Below are positions 24,160 to 37,100 of a stretch of 64,000 nt of DNA, in pieces. The position numbers and the translations under genes were made by a program. The notes under the pieces are model-generated. The model had not been told where the DNA came from. It saw only the letters and a list, made by a program, of their open reading frames with translations, and searched no databases. The stretch's first letter is position 1; each line of letters begins with the position of its first letter. Location: NCBI GenBank assembly GCA_907165065.1, contig OU015523.1, positions 22,161,834 to 22,225,833 of the forward strand. The letters run 5' to 3'. The DNA is from Caprimulgus europaeus. Lineage: Eukaryota; Chordata; Aves; Caprimulgiformes; Caprimulgidae.

Positions 24160-26018
24160 AATATTACTAATTTAAATGCTGGTTTTTTAAGTGTTCATTG
24201 TAAGTATTAGATAAAATTACCGTGTTCCATCCCTCATTTACACAATGGCATGCAATTTTCCCTGAAGAAAATGAACAAGTTAGTTTGAAAAGCCACCAAT
24301 TCTAATTTTTAATTTTAAACTTACTAGTATATGACAGTTGAACTATTTGCTAAAAGCATTGAAGTTCCTTAATAAATATCGGACACAGAAGGTATTTGGA
24401 CCTCCAGTAGGTTGCTGAAGAGACGCTGTCAGCTATTGTGAAGTTTTGAATATGTAACAGTGAGTCACAGGTGAGAAGTAACAAAAGCATTTCATATGTA
24501 GACCATGAAGTTTCTCAGAGTTCCTGAAGCTATTCTAAATTTTGGAATAACAGAAATATTTTAACTTGGACACTATCTGATGAAGTTGCAAGGTGCTGAA
24601 ATACTGAGGATGATTTAAATTCTATTCAAACTCTGAGTATTTATGCAGTTCTCTAACCTGGTGATGTTTGTTTGGAGCACTTCTTGAGCTCCTATTTCAG
24701 GGGCTACCAGTTATTTGATTGGTTCAATTAATTTAATTAATCTATTCTGAGTTTAAAATTTCAGTGAGTGGAAATGGGACAGGAGACCTTGCAAGCTCTA
24801 TGAAACATGAATTTTTCTGTAATAACTACTTCTAGTCATGTCAAATAACACATGTTATTTTGATGCAAGAGGTCTTGTCAAGTTGTTGGTAGTGGTATCT
24901 AAGCTTTAAAATCTCCGCATCAGCCCTTACTGTCACAGTAAGAATGAATATGTATCTCTGTACAGGTCTGAAGTTAATTGTACCTTATATTCTCCAAAAC
25001 CTGCTTATATTCTAAGGCAGTGCTCTTTTTTTCCAAACCGATTACCTAGAAGCTCCATGAGGTTTTAATGAAAACTGTTACGTAACTGGTATTTGGTATC
25101 TGTCCTCTTGCTCTAACATAACTTTGTAAACACCTTTTCCCATATACTTGTAAGCAGTAGTTAGCCTTTGCTTAAGATACTAATATCTTTGTAAATTTGC
25201 GAGGAGTTTAAAACTCACTTCTCCTTGCTCTTCAACAGCCCTAAATATTTTTATTAACAGACACTTAGACTTTTGAGAGCAAGAGTTTCATGCAACTGGA
25301 ATCAGAGGAAATAGTTATCCAGAAATCTCATGTTTCAAGATTAAAAACCCTTCTTCCTAGGTTTGCAAATTTAAGGGATTACAGGAGGAACAGAACAATT
25401 CCTTATCTTACTTTCACACATACTTAGGGACTTTTGATAACTTCTGATGACTGATGCTATCTGCCTGTGGAAGGTGGATTGAAAGCTTAGTGCAGTTTGA
25501 ATCTCTGGATTTTTTTTCTTCCTATATTCTACTTTTCTTTCCTCATCCTGTGCTGAAGGGCAGGAGGAGGAGTTCCTTCAGCTTGTTCCAGCTGTAGATG
25601 TTAGAGTGAGGTATTTTGGAAAACACTGAAGGCATATAGAATGTGGCACTGATGTTGATGAAGGAAATATATTAATAGCCTGTTGAAAGATGTTAATCCA
25701 GGATTATTTGTATGTAGCAACAGTGTGAGAGAAAACATTTCCCCAAACTTCTAGGTTTAGTGTCTGCTTTTTTGTAGCTGCTTATAAATCTGTGATAAAT
25801 TCTTTGTCTTACTACTAAATGTTTGTCCTATCTGTAGTTAGGAGCACAATTTTTGGCTGGCACTATTAATGTAAAGAATGTACCCTTCATACTGAATTTA
25901 GAAACTTGAACAGCTATTAACTATTCTAGACTTAGTTTTACACATTTGGGACTTTTTTAGATTGTAAACTGATACTACTAGAGATCAGGGTTTTTTAATC
26001 TTTCATGTGTGCCTTTTC

Positions 26019-26024
26019 AATAAA
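26019..26024 (+). terminator. CXADR: Polyadenylation signal AATAAA, proximal candidate
   Basis: TTCAATAAACTTTACCTGATTGTAA is followed by a T-rich stretch (CTTCAGTTTTTATG), a good arrangement for cleavage about 15-20 bases downstream. It lies 1.86 kb after the stop codon. Confidence 0.55.
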
Positions 26025-27747
26025 CTTTACCTGATTGTAACTTCAGTTTTTATGAAATTTCTGGTGCCTAAATTTACTGTTTGAACAGGTGCTTAGGTGA
26101 TGGGACAGTTCTTATAAAACATAACACTGTGATCCGATTTCTTGATTCTTATGTACTGTTTGTACATCTTCATGTCTATTTTTGGATGTGAATTCAGTGG
26201 CTCTCTCTGTATTGTTCTGTATTTCAAAATGTCAGTTACTGCTTCAATTGCTAATTGTAATCAAAGTGTTTATATTCCTGAAAACTGTACAGTTATTGTA
26301 CCAATGCGATAGATTGACTTTTACTGATGTGGTAAATAATAGGTTTAGTAACTGTGCCAAACATGCTTATGAAGAACAATAGATGATGAGACATCTCTTG
26401 CATCCAATTATTGTGATAGAGAGACTTCCAAGATTTTAATCGTATGCTGATTGTTTACCTTGAAACTAAGGCCTTCCTTAAATAAAAGGGTATAGTTGTT
26501 ATAAATACAAGTTGAGTAAAAACCTAAACTGAATCACAGACTAGGGGGTAGCTATAAACCTAAGCAACCAGGCAACAAACCTACTGAATTTGTTCTTAGC
26601 CATCTGTGGACATATGTGAGATTAAATGTGGGATTTGATTTTTGTTTGTTTGCTTTTGTTTTTATGTTGTTTTGGGTTTTTTTTGTTGTTGGTTGTTTTT
26701 GTTTGGCCTGAGACCTTGTGCTTTCAGTCAGGTAAGGCTTAGGAAACTCAAGAACAGAAACTTAGCTCACTAAAGCATACAGAGCAGAGTTTACACATGC
26801 TTAATGCTCTGTCAGCTTGTACAAAATAATAAATAGACAGAAGGACAGCGTGATGTGCCCTTAGAACCTAGCTGTTAGGCTTAGCAGCCTTGACAGTGTC
26901 TGTCTATTTATGTAATTGCATGGAAAATAAAAGAAATAGAATCTGACATAGTCCTTATCTGAAATAAAGAACCTCTGACTTGGGGTAAACTTTGCCTCAA
27001 GTTGGTATCATCGTGCTGTTTTGAACGGATACAACGCTACTATGAAAACATAATACTGCTATAGTAAATTATTTCTTTAGTAACAAAGTTGTTCACTTAC
27101 ACTGGCTTATGATTCTCAAAAGCAGCTACTGTAGTTTAGCCATGATTTCTAGCTGTGTAGAAGATGAACTGGTTAGACATGTGAGGTGTCCGATCTTACA
27201 GATAGCTCTGCTAACAGAATTATTCTAGGAAGTAATGGCAGCTGATACACCAGTTAGAAGGTGGCATTTTTAATGTCTTTTTATTAAAAAGAAAAAGGCG
27301 GGGGGGAGGGGGGTATCGTTATGTAAATAAGTGAACTCAAGAAACTTGTAGTTAATGTCATGACTGTAAACTTGCCTGTTAAGGACTACTATATATAGGA
27401 AAAAAGCCCTCAGTTTTAGCATGGTGTGAATAAAGTGTTAGACTTGTAATACTATAGAAGTTATGTAACACTTGACCATACATTACAAGCATTTTCATAA
27501 ACTTTCTGAAATGGATATTTAAAGATATTTGTGTGAAACTTCCTTACCTAAAAATTAATACTTCTTCCAAAAGTGTGTAGTGCACAGAAATGCCTTGTTA
27601 GAGAGGTAAAACATGGCTTTTGAAAGAAATGCACAATGCATACATCTTTATAAATTCTGATAGTCGCATTCATGTTAGATGTATGCTTCCTGCTTAGTAG
27701 TACAAGTTTTTCTGTAATGCTGGATATTGTATATTACTGGTTTCCAT

Positions 27748-27753
27748 AATAAA
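27748..27753 (+). terminator. CXADR: Polyadenylation signal AATAAA, distal candidate
   Basis: CATAATAAAC is followed by TTTTGATTTTGTTC, a clear T/G-rich downstream element. It lies 3.59 kb after the stop codon. Confidence 0.5.
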
Positions 27754-28148
27754 CTTTTGATTTTGTTCTTAACGGTATATATTCTGGATCACTTTAGACC
27801 TGTGTTCCAGTCTAAAGGCATAATACTACTTGTGTCACTTAAACCTTGTTTTACACTTGAGAGGTGCTTTATGAGACCCTCTGGTTCTTGGTCCTCTAGC
27901 ATTGAGGCACAGCTCAACTGAAATTTGAGCAATAATATTTCTTGGAATCCAAAATGTTACAATGTTACACTTCTCATGCACAAAGCATGGACTTGAATAT
28001 TGATATGGATTTCAGTATGAGGTTTTATATTAACGCTTTTGGGGGAATGGTATTGTAAAATGCAAGTATTGTGAGTGAATTTGTAAAAAAGACAAAATCC
28101 AAAATTTTAAAATGCTGTAGTTCTGTGACAGACTTGTGTACTTTTTGA

Positions 28149-28154
28149 AATAAA
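28149..28154 (+). terminator. CXADR: Polyadenylation signal AATAAA, most distal candidate
   Basis: GAAATAAAACTG is followed within 25-40 bases by GTAGTCTGTCTTTATTTT, a GT/T-rich downstream element. It is about 4 kb after the stop codon. The last of the clustered signals is often the major end. Confidence 0.5.
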
Positions 28155-28170
28155 ACTGTTGGAGAAAACA

Positions 28171-31100
28171 GTAGTCTGTCTTTATTTTAAAGCAGCACTT
28201 TTGTATGGCTTCAGGTTTCTTTTTATGTAAGTGGAAGTGAACTAATAAATATGGCTGTGTATATCACACTGGCATTAACCATTTTTCCTTGCTCCCCCAC
28301 TCCCTCCCCCCCATTAATTTTTAAGAATTAAAGGAAAGTAAAGCTGTAGGTATTTTAAAATGTACACTTATTTGACATTTCTAATTGTACAAACACAGAT
28401 GTAGTGATCAATGTTAAAGACATATTGGAGTGATCTCAACAGTTATTCTGAAGCATAAAGCTGGGAAGAAACTTTTAGATTAAATTTATTCCCTCTTTAT
28501 TTTAGGTAAAACCAAAAATTCCTGAAACTGATAAATTCTTGTCTTTTAAAATTCAAAAAAACAGGTTTACAGCACTGGAAGCCTGTTGATAAAATTGTTG
28601 GGTTTATATTGTCAATTAATGTGCATCTTTCCTGATTGAAATGAAGTTGACTTGGGATACTCCCCACTCCTTGGCCTTGCAAACCAACTGGTGACTCTCC
28701 GTGTAATTTTACCTAAGATTAATACAATTTCTCCAGTGTTGTCTTGGGCACATATTTAATTTTAGGAAACAAAGTCATGAGCTCTGCATGAATGACGTGT
28801 TATATCACTGGAGGCATAATTAACTTATATTTTTTCTTAATGTATGCATATCTTCACATGTTAATGTGTACCTGTGCCATGCCAGATGTTTCAGTCAGTT
28901 ATTTGTGTATATCAAAAAATCCTGTTTAATCCATGTGTGCACAAACATGAAGTTAAATGGAGTACTAGTGGAAAAACTTTAGGAATTTTTTCCATTTCAA
29001 ATCAAGATTTGTGCTTAAATACAGAAGGAAACCTACTAAAAATGGAGGTTCAGGTTGTCTCTATTTGCAGAGCTCTAAGAAATCTTGCTACACCCTTTTA
29101 ACATTAACTTCAAGACTTAAGTTCAAGACTTCCATCCTTTCCTAAGTTGGCAGTTTCGTCACAGATGGTGCTGGCATGCCTCAGCTGTTCCAGGTCTTTT
29201 ATGTAGAGGTGCTGTGATTATGAAGCAGAGAAGTTGAGTACTTCCAGGTTTTCTGTGAGAATTCCAACAAAGCAGCTAGCATTTTCCCAAGAGTGTCCTG
29301 AAAGAGTAGAAGGCACTCATCGTGGTGCAAAACTTTTGTGGTCCTTACATATGTATTAGATAATGCACTGGATAAAATTTCTTAAAAGGTCTTGCTGTTC
29401 TGTGGGTGTTTTTTTGTTTTTGTTTTTGTTTTTTTTCTCTGAGCATCTTTGAGTACTTTGAGCTTACTGTTTCAAATTTACTTCTTGGATGGAGAAGCTT
29501 GGGTTCTTTCAGGCTTTATGATAATGCTGATAGGCAAATAATTGTTAGACTATTTTAGAAAACTGTTAATGCCAGCCACTTAGCCTTGCTTTCCTGTGTG
29601 TAAAAGCCATAAAACAAAACCAAAAGAGTGTGTGAAAAGTAGCTGATCAAGAAGCAAAAGCAAGAGTAGAGTGAAAGAAGCTATGAACATTGCCTGACTT
29701 TACAACCCTCAGTTTATTCTAAAATTGCCTTTCACTTATGGGATGACTGTAGGTGATTGCTCACAACATGAAGACTTGCATCTTAATACAAAAATGATGT
29801 GTGTAATTGAGTTATGATGATTCTGTTGCTTTTTGAAGTTACTTTAGGCTTTTTGTAGAGTGGTACAGGCTCAGCTGTCAGGAGAAGAATATGAACCTTT
29901 AATTTTATAAAATAAGCACTCTGGTAGAAAGCTGGGCCCAGAGGACTGCATTGTCCCTGCTTTTGACTTCCATTCAAAGTCAAGTTTCTGAAAATAGGGA
30001 CCCTTTAAGGATCCTTTGATTTTCATCTCATTGTAAGTCAATGTTAGTATCACCTTGATAAGTTGGAGTTCTGAAGTCTTCAGCTTTCAGCTGTTGAGTA
30101 CTGGCCAGGTTGCTCTGAATATGCAAAGTCAATAGCATTTAGTGGCAGCAGCTGCTAGCTGGGTCCTCACTCTTAGTGGGATCAGCAGAATCATTGACCT
30201 TTTTTCCCCTTCCCCCCCCTTTTTTCCCCTTTAACATGGCATTGACCAGATGAAGGACAATTCTAGGATATTATTCAGGAAACATGAAGAAAGTTGTGTG
30301 CCTCCTATACAGGACCCTTGTATGGTGCCAGGTTTGCTAGATGATGCCAGGGAGGGGAGCAGCTCTACAAAGAAATTGAGCGTGTTGGTTACACAACCTA
30401 ATTATGTAACAATTTAAAACATGGCAATATTAGAAGAGACGTTAACATCTGAAAGCACATCATTTTACCTTCAGTAGTCTAATTTTTTCTTTGGGGAAAA
30501 AAATCTCTGGAGGCAGTATGTCTGCTGGGAAGCTCAGGAAGTTTGAGATGCAGTGACAGTTGTCCCACTTCTCTGGGCTGGATGCTGTGGCTCTGGGAGC
30601 TACAGGCAGGACGAGAGTTGAGTGCTGTACCTGAAGGGTATTCGGCTCTTTTCCTGGAGCTTTCCAAATTGCAAAATGAGAAGAGGAAAAGAGCAAGTCT
30701 GATTGGTTTGTGGGGAATTTTGTAGGAGGGATCGGTGTGCTAGAAATACAAATGAACTGTCCAACTTGCTGAAACCTTTCCCTACTCCGGTTTCCAGCAG
30801 CATCTGATCTAGGCGTTTTCACAGTCTTGCAAACCCTTTCAGCATTTAGAGTTGCTTGTATAGCCAGCATATCCTCATTAGTTAAATTCCAGGATCTTAT
30901 GCTCTTCCTACCATGGAGTGATTTCTGTATGTGATGGTTTTGGTTATCTTGTTGCTAATAATACAATATAAAGAAACAGTCAGAATCTGTAGACTGAAGT
31001 TGCCTGAACACCCCCGATGGGGCAAGTGGTGATTGCACAAGTTCTTGGTGCTCTGGGCACAAACATCAGCAGGCGTGCAGTGGTCACTCAGGTTAGGTAG

Positions 31101-34100
31101 CAATGCATTCAGAATGTAATATCAAGGAATACTAAAGCAGATGGTAAAGAGCTATAAAAGTAGTTTAGTACTGTTAGTATAGTAGCTTTCAATTATGTCA
31201 ATTTTGCAAATTATGTTCCATGTGAATAGGAAAGAAACTTGAGATTTTCTTTCTTGTGGCTTGTTACTGCTATACAAGTGAAGTAACACCTTTTCATAAC
31301 TTATGTTTTGGCCTGCTCCATGATTTGTAAGTGAACCTATTACCCCATACAGAGTCTGAATAGCCTCATTTCATATCATTTGGTAATGTTTGACTTGTGA
31401 AACAGCTGTCAGGATTAGTCAAATTTCAAAGAAGTTAGTGTGAAGCAGAGCATCCATTCTCGATGTTTAAGGTCTCTGATTGCAACCATCAGCAGCAGCA
31501 ACTCAGATGACTCACTAGTCACCTAAATGGGTGGTGTTTCTGAGAAAATATTTGCTGAAGACAAAACACTTGTGCTGTGCCTTACTGTAGGAAATAAAGA
31601 TAAAATTATTACTTACGATTTCTGTTTACTAGTAGAATAACTCAAGTGGGAGGAAAATTGATACTGTGAGACCAGAAATCAAGATTACTGGTCGTAATAC
31701 ATAAAACTTCTGAATTGTTTGTGACTGCTAAAGAAGATGACAACTCTGGGGCACAGCTGGTGGTTTGTGGAACATGTCAAAAAGCTTATGTTGTGGCTGC
31801 TAGCACCGACCTTCTTATCTGGATAAATAAAATGCCCTTCCATGTCACTTCCAATCCTGTAACTGTCAAGACCAGGAACAGTTCATCTAAGCTGTAAAAT
31901 ACAAAATAATGCTTGCAGTTACTTTAATTTAATCTAGCTTTCCCTGTTTCTTGTTGGTACACAGGACAAATTACAATGTACTAAAAAGACACAGCTTCAT
32001 ATTAACTGTTTGATCTTGCTCTCATTTCGTTCTTGTGTTTTGTAATTCAATATGGAATTGCTTAAGAATTGCAATGTCTCTTTCTTTCACTGCAGACTTA
32101 GGTGGTGGTTTGGGTGACTGCTTTAGGTAACCTATTTATTTTAATGACCTTATATCCCAATTTAGGATGGGGAAAATCACTATGTGATTTTCTTTAAAAA
32201 TAAAAAAAAAACCTAAACCAAAACCAACATAGTCTCCCATACTGTCTCCAGCCCACTTGGAAAAAATATTTTATGGATCAATATGAGTGCTCTGAGTTGG
32301 AATAAAATAATAAATTTTTTGTGTTTGGGAATAATGAACATCCTCCTGCAGCTGACAGTCGGGCAACCTGCATCTCTTTCTGTGCCTAAACACAGCTGTA
32401 TGGCTCTGCGATGGTTTGCAGTGACTTGCTAAGAAACATTAAGTTTTGCAACAGAAAGCAAAATAAACTTCTTAGGTGCTGGAAAGTTATTTTCTTACTG
32501 CTTACTCAGGAAACTAGTTTAGGTAAGAAGTTACTGTAATCTGCATCAGTTAAGACGTTTTGTTTTCTATATAAGCTCTGATAAAAAGCTGTAAACTATG
32601 CAGAGATCGTTAAAGGAAATTTACAGCTCTGAGACACGAATGTAGATTTTGACAGTTTTTAACATTTGTGAGAAATGTCATGTTTATAGTACCTTTACAC
32701 ACACTGTTGCTAGGCTAGAAGTACATACTTCCACATCCCTTTTGTAACTTCAGCCTTATTGACTAGTATGGACCAGAGCTTAGAGTTAGTCATTAAAATG
32801 TGTCTTTTTCTCAGACATTACACGTTGTAATTGTATCTGTTGTTTTTATTTTAGGAGTAATACAATTAAAATTGTGATTCTTGTACAGATAACATACAGT
32901 TTTGATTGTGCTAGACTTGTGTACTTGAAAGGCATCAAAGTTCTAAACATCAATTACATTAAGGTTTATGTTGCTACTTGAAGTGTTTTAGTTGTATTAT
33001 TTCGATATGATATGTGTCTGTCAATGTGATTTTTTTTTTTAAAATAGTGCATGAACTGAGTGGGAAGGCAGGAATCTCAGACAACCCAGTAAAATCCTTT
33101 GTTCCTAGATGAAAGAGCTGGAAGAAGTGTTAAGGCTTTTATACTCAACAGCCCTTTTTGTTGCCTGAATTAGCATAATTTCCCTGCCCCTGGTGTTACC
33201 TAAGCAAGCTGGGATTTTAACCAGTGCTCCGAGTGGGCTATCCAGCTGACAGTGAAAATTGGGCCATTATATTACACATGTGGATTTTATTCTGACGACA
33301 TTGCCTGTCTGTGCCAACCATATTAACCAGTTAACATCTTGCTGGCTTTATGGTTTGTACAGGGTGGGGGGAAATTGCTGAAAATTTTCAAAAATATGTA
33401 TTTGAAGATAGTACCTTGGTCAGAACATCTGTGGTTGTCTCTGTCTCCTGCTGTTTACTCTTTTTAAATTCTGTCCTGACTGTAGTCACTCTTTCAGTAC
33501 TTCTAGTGCTACCTGTGTATTTCAAGTTGTAGAGTGGATCTAATTAGGCAGCTTCTTGAGGATGGAGCCCCCAAAGCCCATTGCTGATTGAAGGGGAAAT
33601 GTGTTTCCTCTGGAGGCTTTGTCAGAGTTCCTAGCTTGGATTCCTGCTTGGCATCCACCTTGGAAGAAGGTGGCCTCTCTCCTTCCATTCAACAGCACGT
33701 AGGAGAGAGCGTTCATCTGGGCTGGTGTTCCTCATCAGTCTCTGCTGCGTCACTTGATGCTCCCTGCCCACTCTTCCCTGCTGCTTACTTCCTAGTGTGT
33801 TGGAAAATATTCTCAGTGAGGTAGTCCATCCTATTTATTTTGCAAATACAGAATCAAGATGTATTGAGTACTTTTCTTCGTCATTACTGATACTGGAGGT
33901 GTGTAGCTGTGTATGTTTGCACTGCTAGCCTAAAGCGTATAAACGGAGACTTAAAGCTCCTTCTTATCATCGTTGCATTTGCCCTGCCAGCCACAGATTA
34001 CTCTGTTTTTGCCTTTTTACACAACGTTCCTCAGCCTACAGCTTCCCACTTACATTGGTGTCTAACCTTCCTCTCTTCTTTATTTCTGATTGCTGGATGT

Positions 34101-37100
34101 ATTTCACCACTGAAGCAGGGTGAATTTTTAAACAGTTTTTTCCCTTTTCTGAGTATCATATGTTGCTTTTGAACATGCTTTGATGGAGGGTCATTCCTTC
34201 TACTGATCTTGTCTATCATGGTTATTGTTCCTAACCAATTACACTGGTTTGGTTTAGGCATTAGGCACTTTAAATACACCATATACTGTATCTTAGACTG
34301 GCCCATGTTTTTCCAGTTTAAATGTAATAAGGTTATGATTGCAGGTACCTGGGCAGACAGCAGTTTCTCATTAATTGGTATTTTTCCTTACAAGATGCAA
34401 AAGAGTTACCACATCTGGTTTATAAGTTACAACCCACATCTTGTTTATAAGTTACAACACTGGTGGGTGGATTTTTTTTTTTTTTTCTGTGTCACAGCTG
34501 CATGCTAGGTAGGGTTCAGTTGCCAGACTGCGGGTTTTTTTCCCTTTTTTTTTTTTTTGGTAGGGATTTACTTAGATGAGAAGGAAAGAAGAAAATCAAG
34601 ATTGGAAGTTATCAGAACAGTGCAGGCAAAGAACAGATGATGTTGTATTTGTTCTCTTTTATCCTTCTAGCTCATTTAAGCATCTGATTTTTTAAAATGT
34701 ACACTTTTCCAAACAACTGGGGGATCAAAAGTCTCACCCCGTTCTAGCTTGTCTTGTGTGCCACATAGCAGATTTTTTTCTTTATAAGCAAGGTATGTTA
34801 ATTGTCTCTTGACTCATTTGTGAAAGGAAGCAAACAGGACGTGCTTGATGGAGAGTCGCTGTTATGTGAGCCCCTGCTCACATGCCTGCCTTATCCCTGA
34901 GAATAGCTAGGTGTATAAACACTGTGTCCTGTAAGAGCTCCTGTTTCTTCAGGTTTTTCCAATAGAGTGGGATAGGATGAACTGTGTGGGGAGCAGCTTA
35001 ATCTTTATTGAGAAGGCATGTGTTTACTAATTATTAACTAGTTCCCTGTTTGAGAGCTATTAATACAAGAGGTCAAAAATAGGAGTGTTGTGTTGTGTTA
35101 GCTGTGGTGCAAAGCCAGGAATACAGATAGAAAGGGCACTTCTTGCCTCAGTGTTCAGTCCAAATTAATGTGCCTCTTACAAAGTATCAGTTAATCTGAT
35201 CAAATACAGTTCCAGGCTGATACTAGGGTTCTTGTTCCTGTGATGCTAGAGCTGAGGATAGATGTATTAGTTTAGGGTGGAAAATAGGTTCCAGTAAGAA
35301 AAAAAAAAAACCTACCAAAATCTTCCAAAATGGAGAAAATGTTAGATAAATGATTCTGAAAATACACTTTTACACTATTACTTTCTTTAAAAGAATAATT
35401 AAACAATAGCCAGAATGAAGTTGTAAAACAGATTCTCATGCTAGATAATTTTTTTAAATAGAAAGAAGGCAAATGTGATGATTTAACACCAAGCAGTACT
35501 CAGTATTCAATACTGATGTGAGTTATGCTTCCAAGCAAGGTTTTGTGAATATATTAAATTATTTTTATTGTCACATGCAACTGGAGGATTTTTTGATGTG
35601 TAATTCTAGATGCATTGCTACAGTCTGCAGGCAAGAAAGAGAGATGTTATACAGAAGTAGCCTGAGTCAAATTTTTTAATTACTGGTCTTACAGAGAAAC
35701 TGTGGTGGAGTTGAGGCATGTTTTAATATTCTGTGAGAACTTGTGTAGTAATACAAAAGCCTTTAATAAGCTGAAATAGAGTAAGAAAATGAAATGTTTC
35801 CAGTAAATGGAATATATCCATATATATTTATGCACTATTAATTAGGAAGACTTGTTTTCTGTTAGAATATCATGTTTGGAAAATTAATATTGGTGACTGT
35901 CAGCAGGGTTTCAGTATAGGCAGCATATAGAAAAGGCAGTTTTGCAGCATGAAGTGGTAGCAAAAATGCTCTAGTTATTATTTTCTTACAATGTCAGTCT
36001 TGGAATATTTAGTTGAAGAATACAGGGCTGTAACTGGAACAAAGAATTATTGTTTTTTATCTTTATATAAAAAAGTATCCCCAGAAAAAGTCAACAAAAA
36101 TAGTCAAGGAACTAGAACTGACTTCTAAGGAAATGGTGAAACAAGCAAGTAGACAGGTTGAAGTGAGTCACTGGATTCTTTAAGAAAACTGAGTGTTTAT
36201 AGCAGTAAACAACAAAAATGGGTGGTTCTTTGATAATTCAAGTTACTGGATTGAAACTGAGGAAAAAGACATCCAAGCAGACTTTGACAGATACTTTAAA
36301 AATGGATTGCAGTAGGTATGTGCTGAGAAATCCCTGAGGATTTTCAAGGAACCTATGTGAAGGTACTGAAAATTTGCTATTAAGTTAAACTTAGTCATTT
36401 AAAGTCCACAGATAAATTGAGTCAATTTATACTGTTGCGCTGGTCAATTTACACAGTTGCACTGGTTTTCTTCAAGACAGTGGTATCAACCCTAATCTGA
36501 GTGACCATAACTTGGTTAGTGATCTGAATTGTGCATTTAATTACTCTGTATTACATTATCTAGCCTCTTGTTAATATAGATTAATGATATTCTTTCTTTT
36601 TATAGTATGACATCGCACACAAGATTGGTGACATAACAGTGGTATAAACATGAAGAAACAGGCATCATTTTTTGCATGATTTTCAAGTATGGTGAAACTG
36701 AAGTACATTATGAAATGAAGTGCTGTTTTTTTACTTGATATCACTTTAGATTCAAGACTGTAAGTAGGCTGTATTCAGTTTTGTAAGTACCAAATTTTTT
36801 CTTTTATGTGTTTTTAATGCAAAGTTTACAAAGAGACTACCAACATTTTTCTTGCTCGTTCTGTATTTGGAAAAGCATGCACAGTCACTCCTCTCTGCAC
36901 CGTCACCATGGAAATTCAAAAAATCGTGAAGTTAACAAAATCAACTCAGGTAGCAGAAATATAGCCTTAAGCAGTGGGGTGTGGAAAGAGATTGTAATCG
37001 GAAATAGAGTAGTTTTGGTTTTTTCCTAGCTTTCTGATCTGCTGATTTGTTAGGAAGTGTAGCATCTTTCAGAGCTGTAGTGATACCAATGAGGTCTTAA

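Larger units (their letters stand above)
24160..28170 (+). other. CXADR: CXADR 3' UTR (extent approximate)
   Basis: This AT-rich sequence follows the stop codon with no protein-like ORF. Several AATAAA hexamers occur: 24371, 26019, 26481, 26963, 27429, 27748 and 28149. A long 3' UTR with alternative polyadenylation is typical of CXADR. The distal end is unknown without transcript data. A G-rich run (about 27298-27314) lies within it. Confidence 0.6.
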
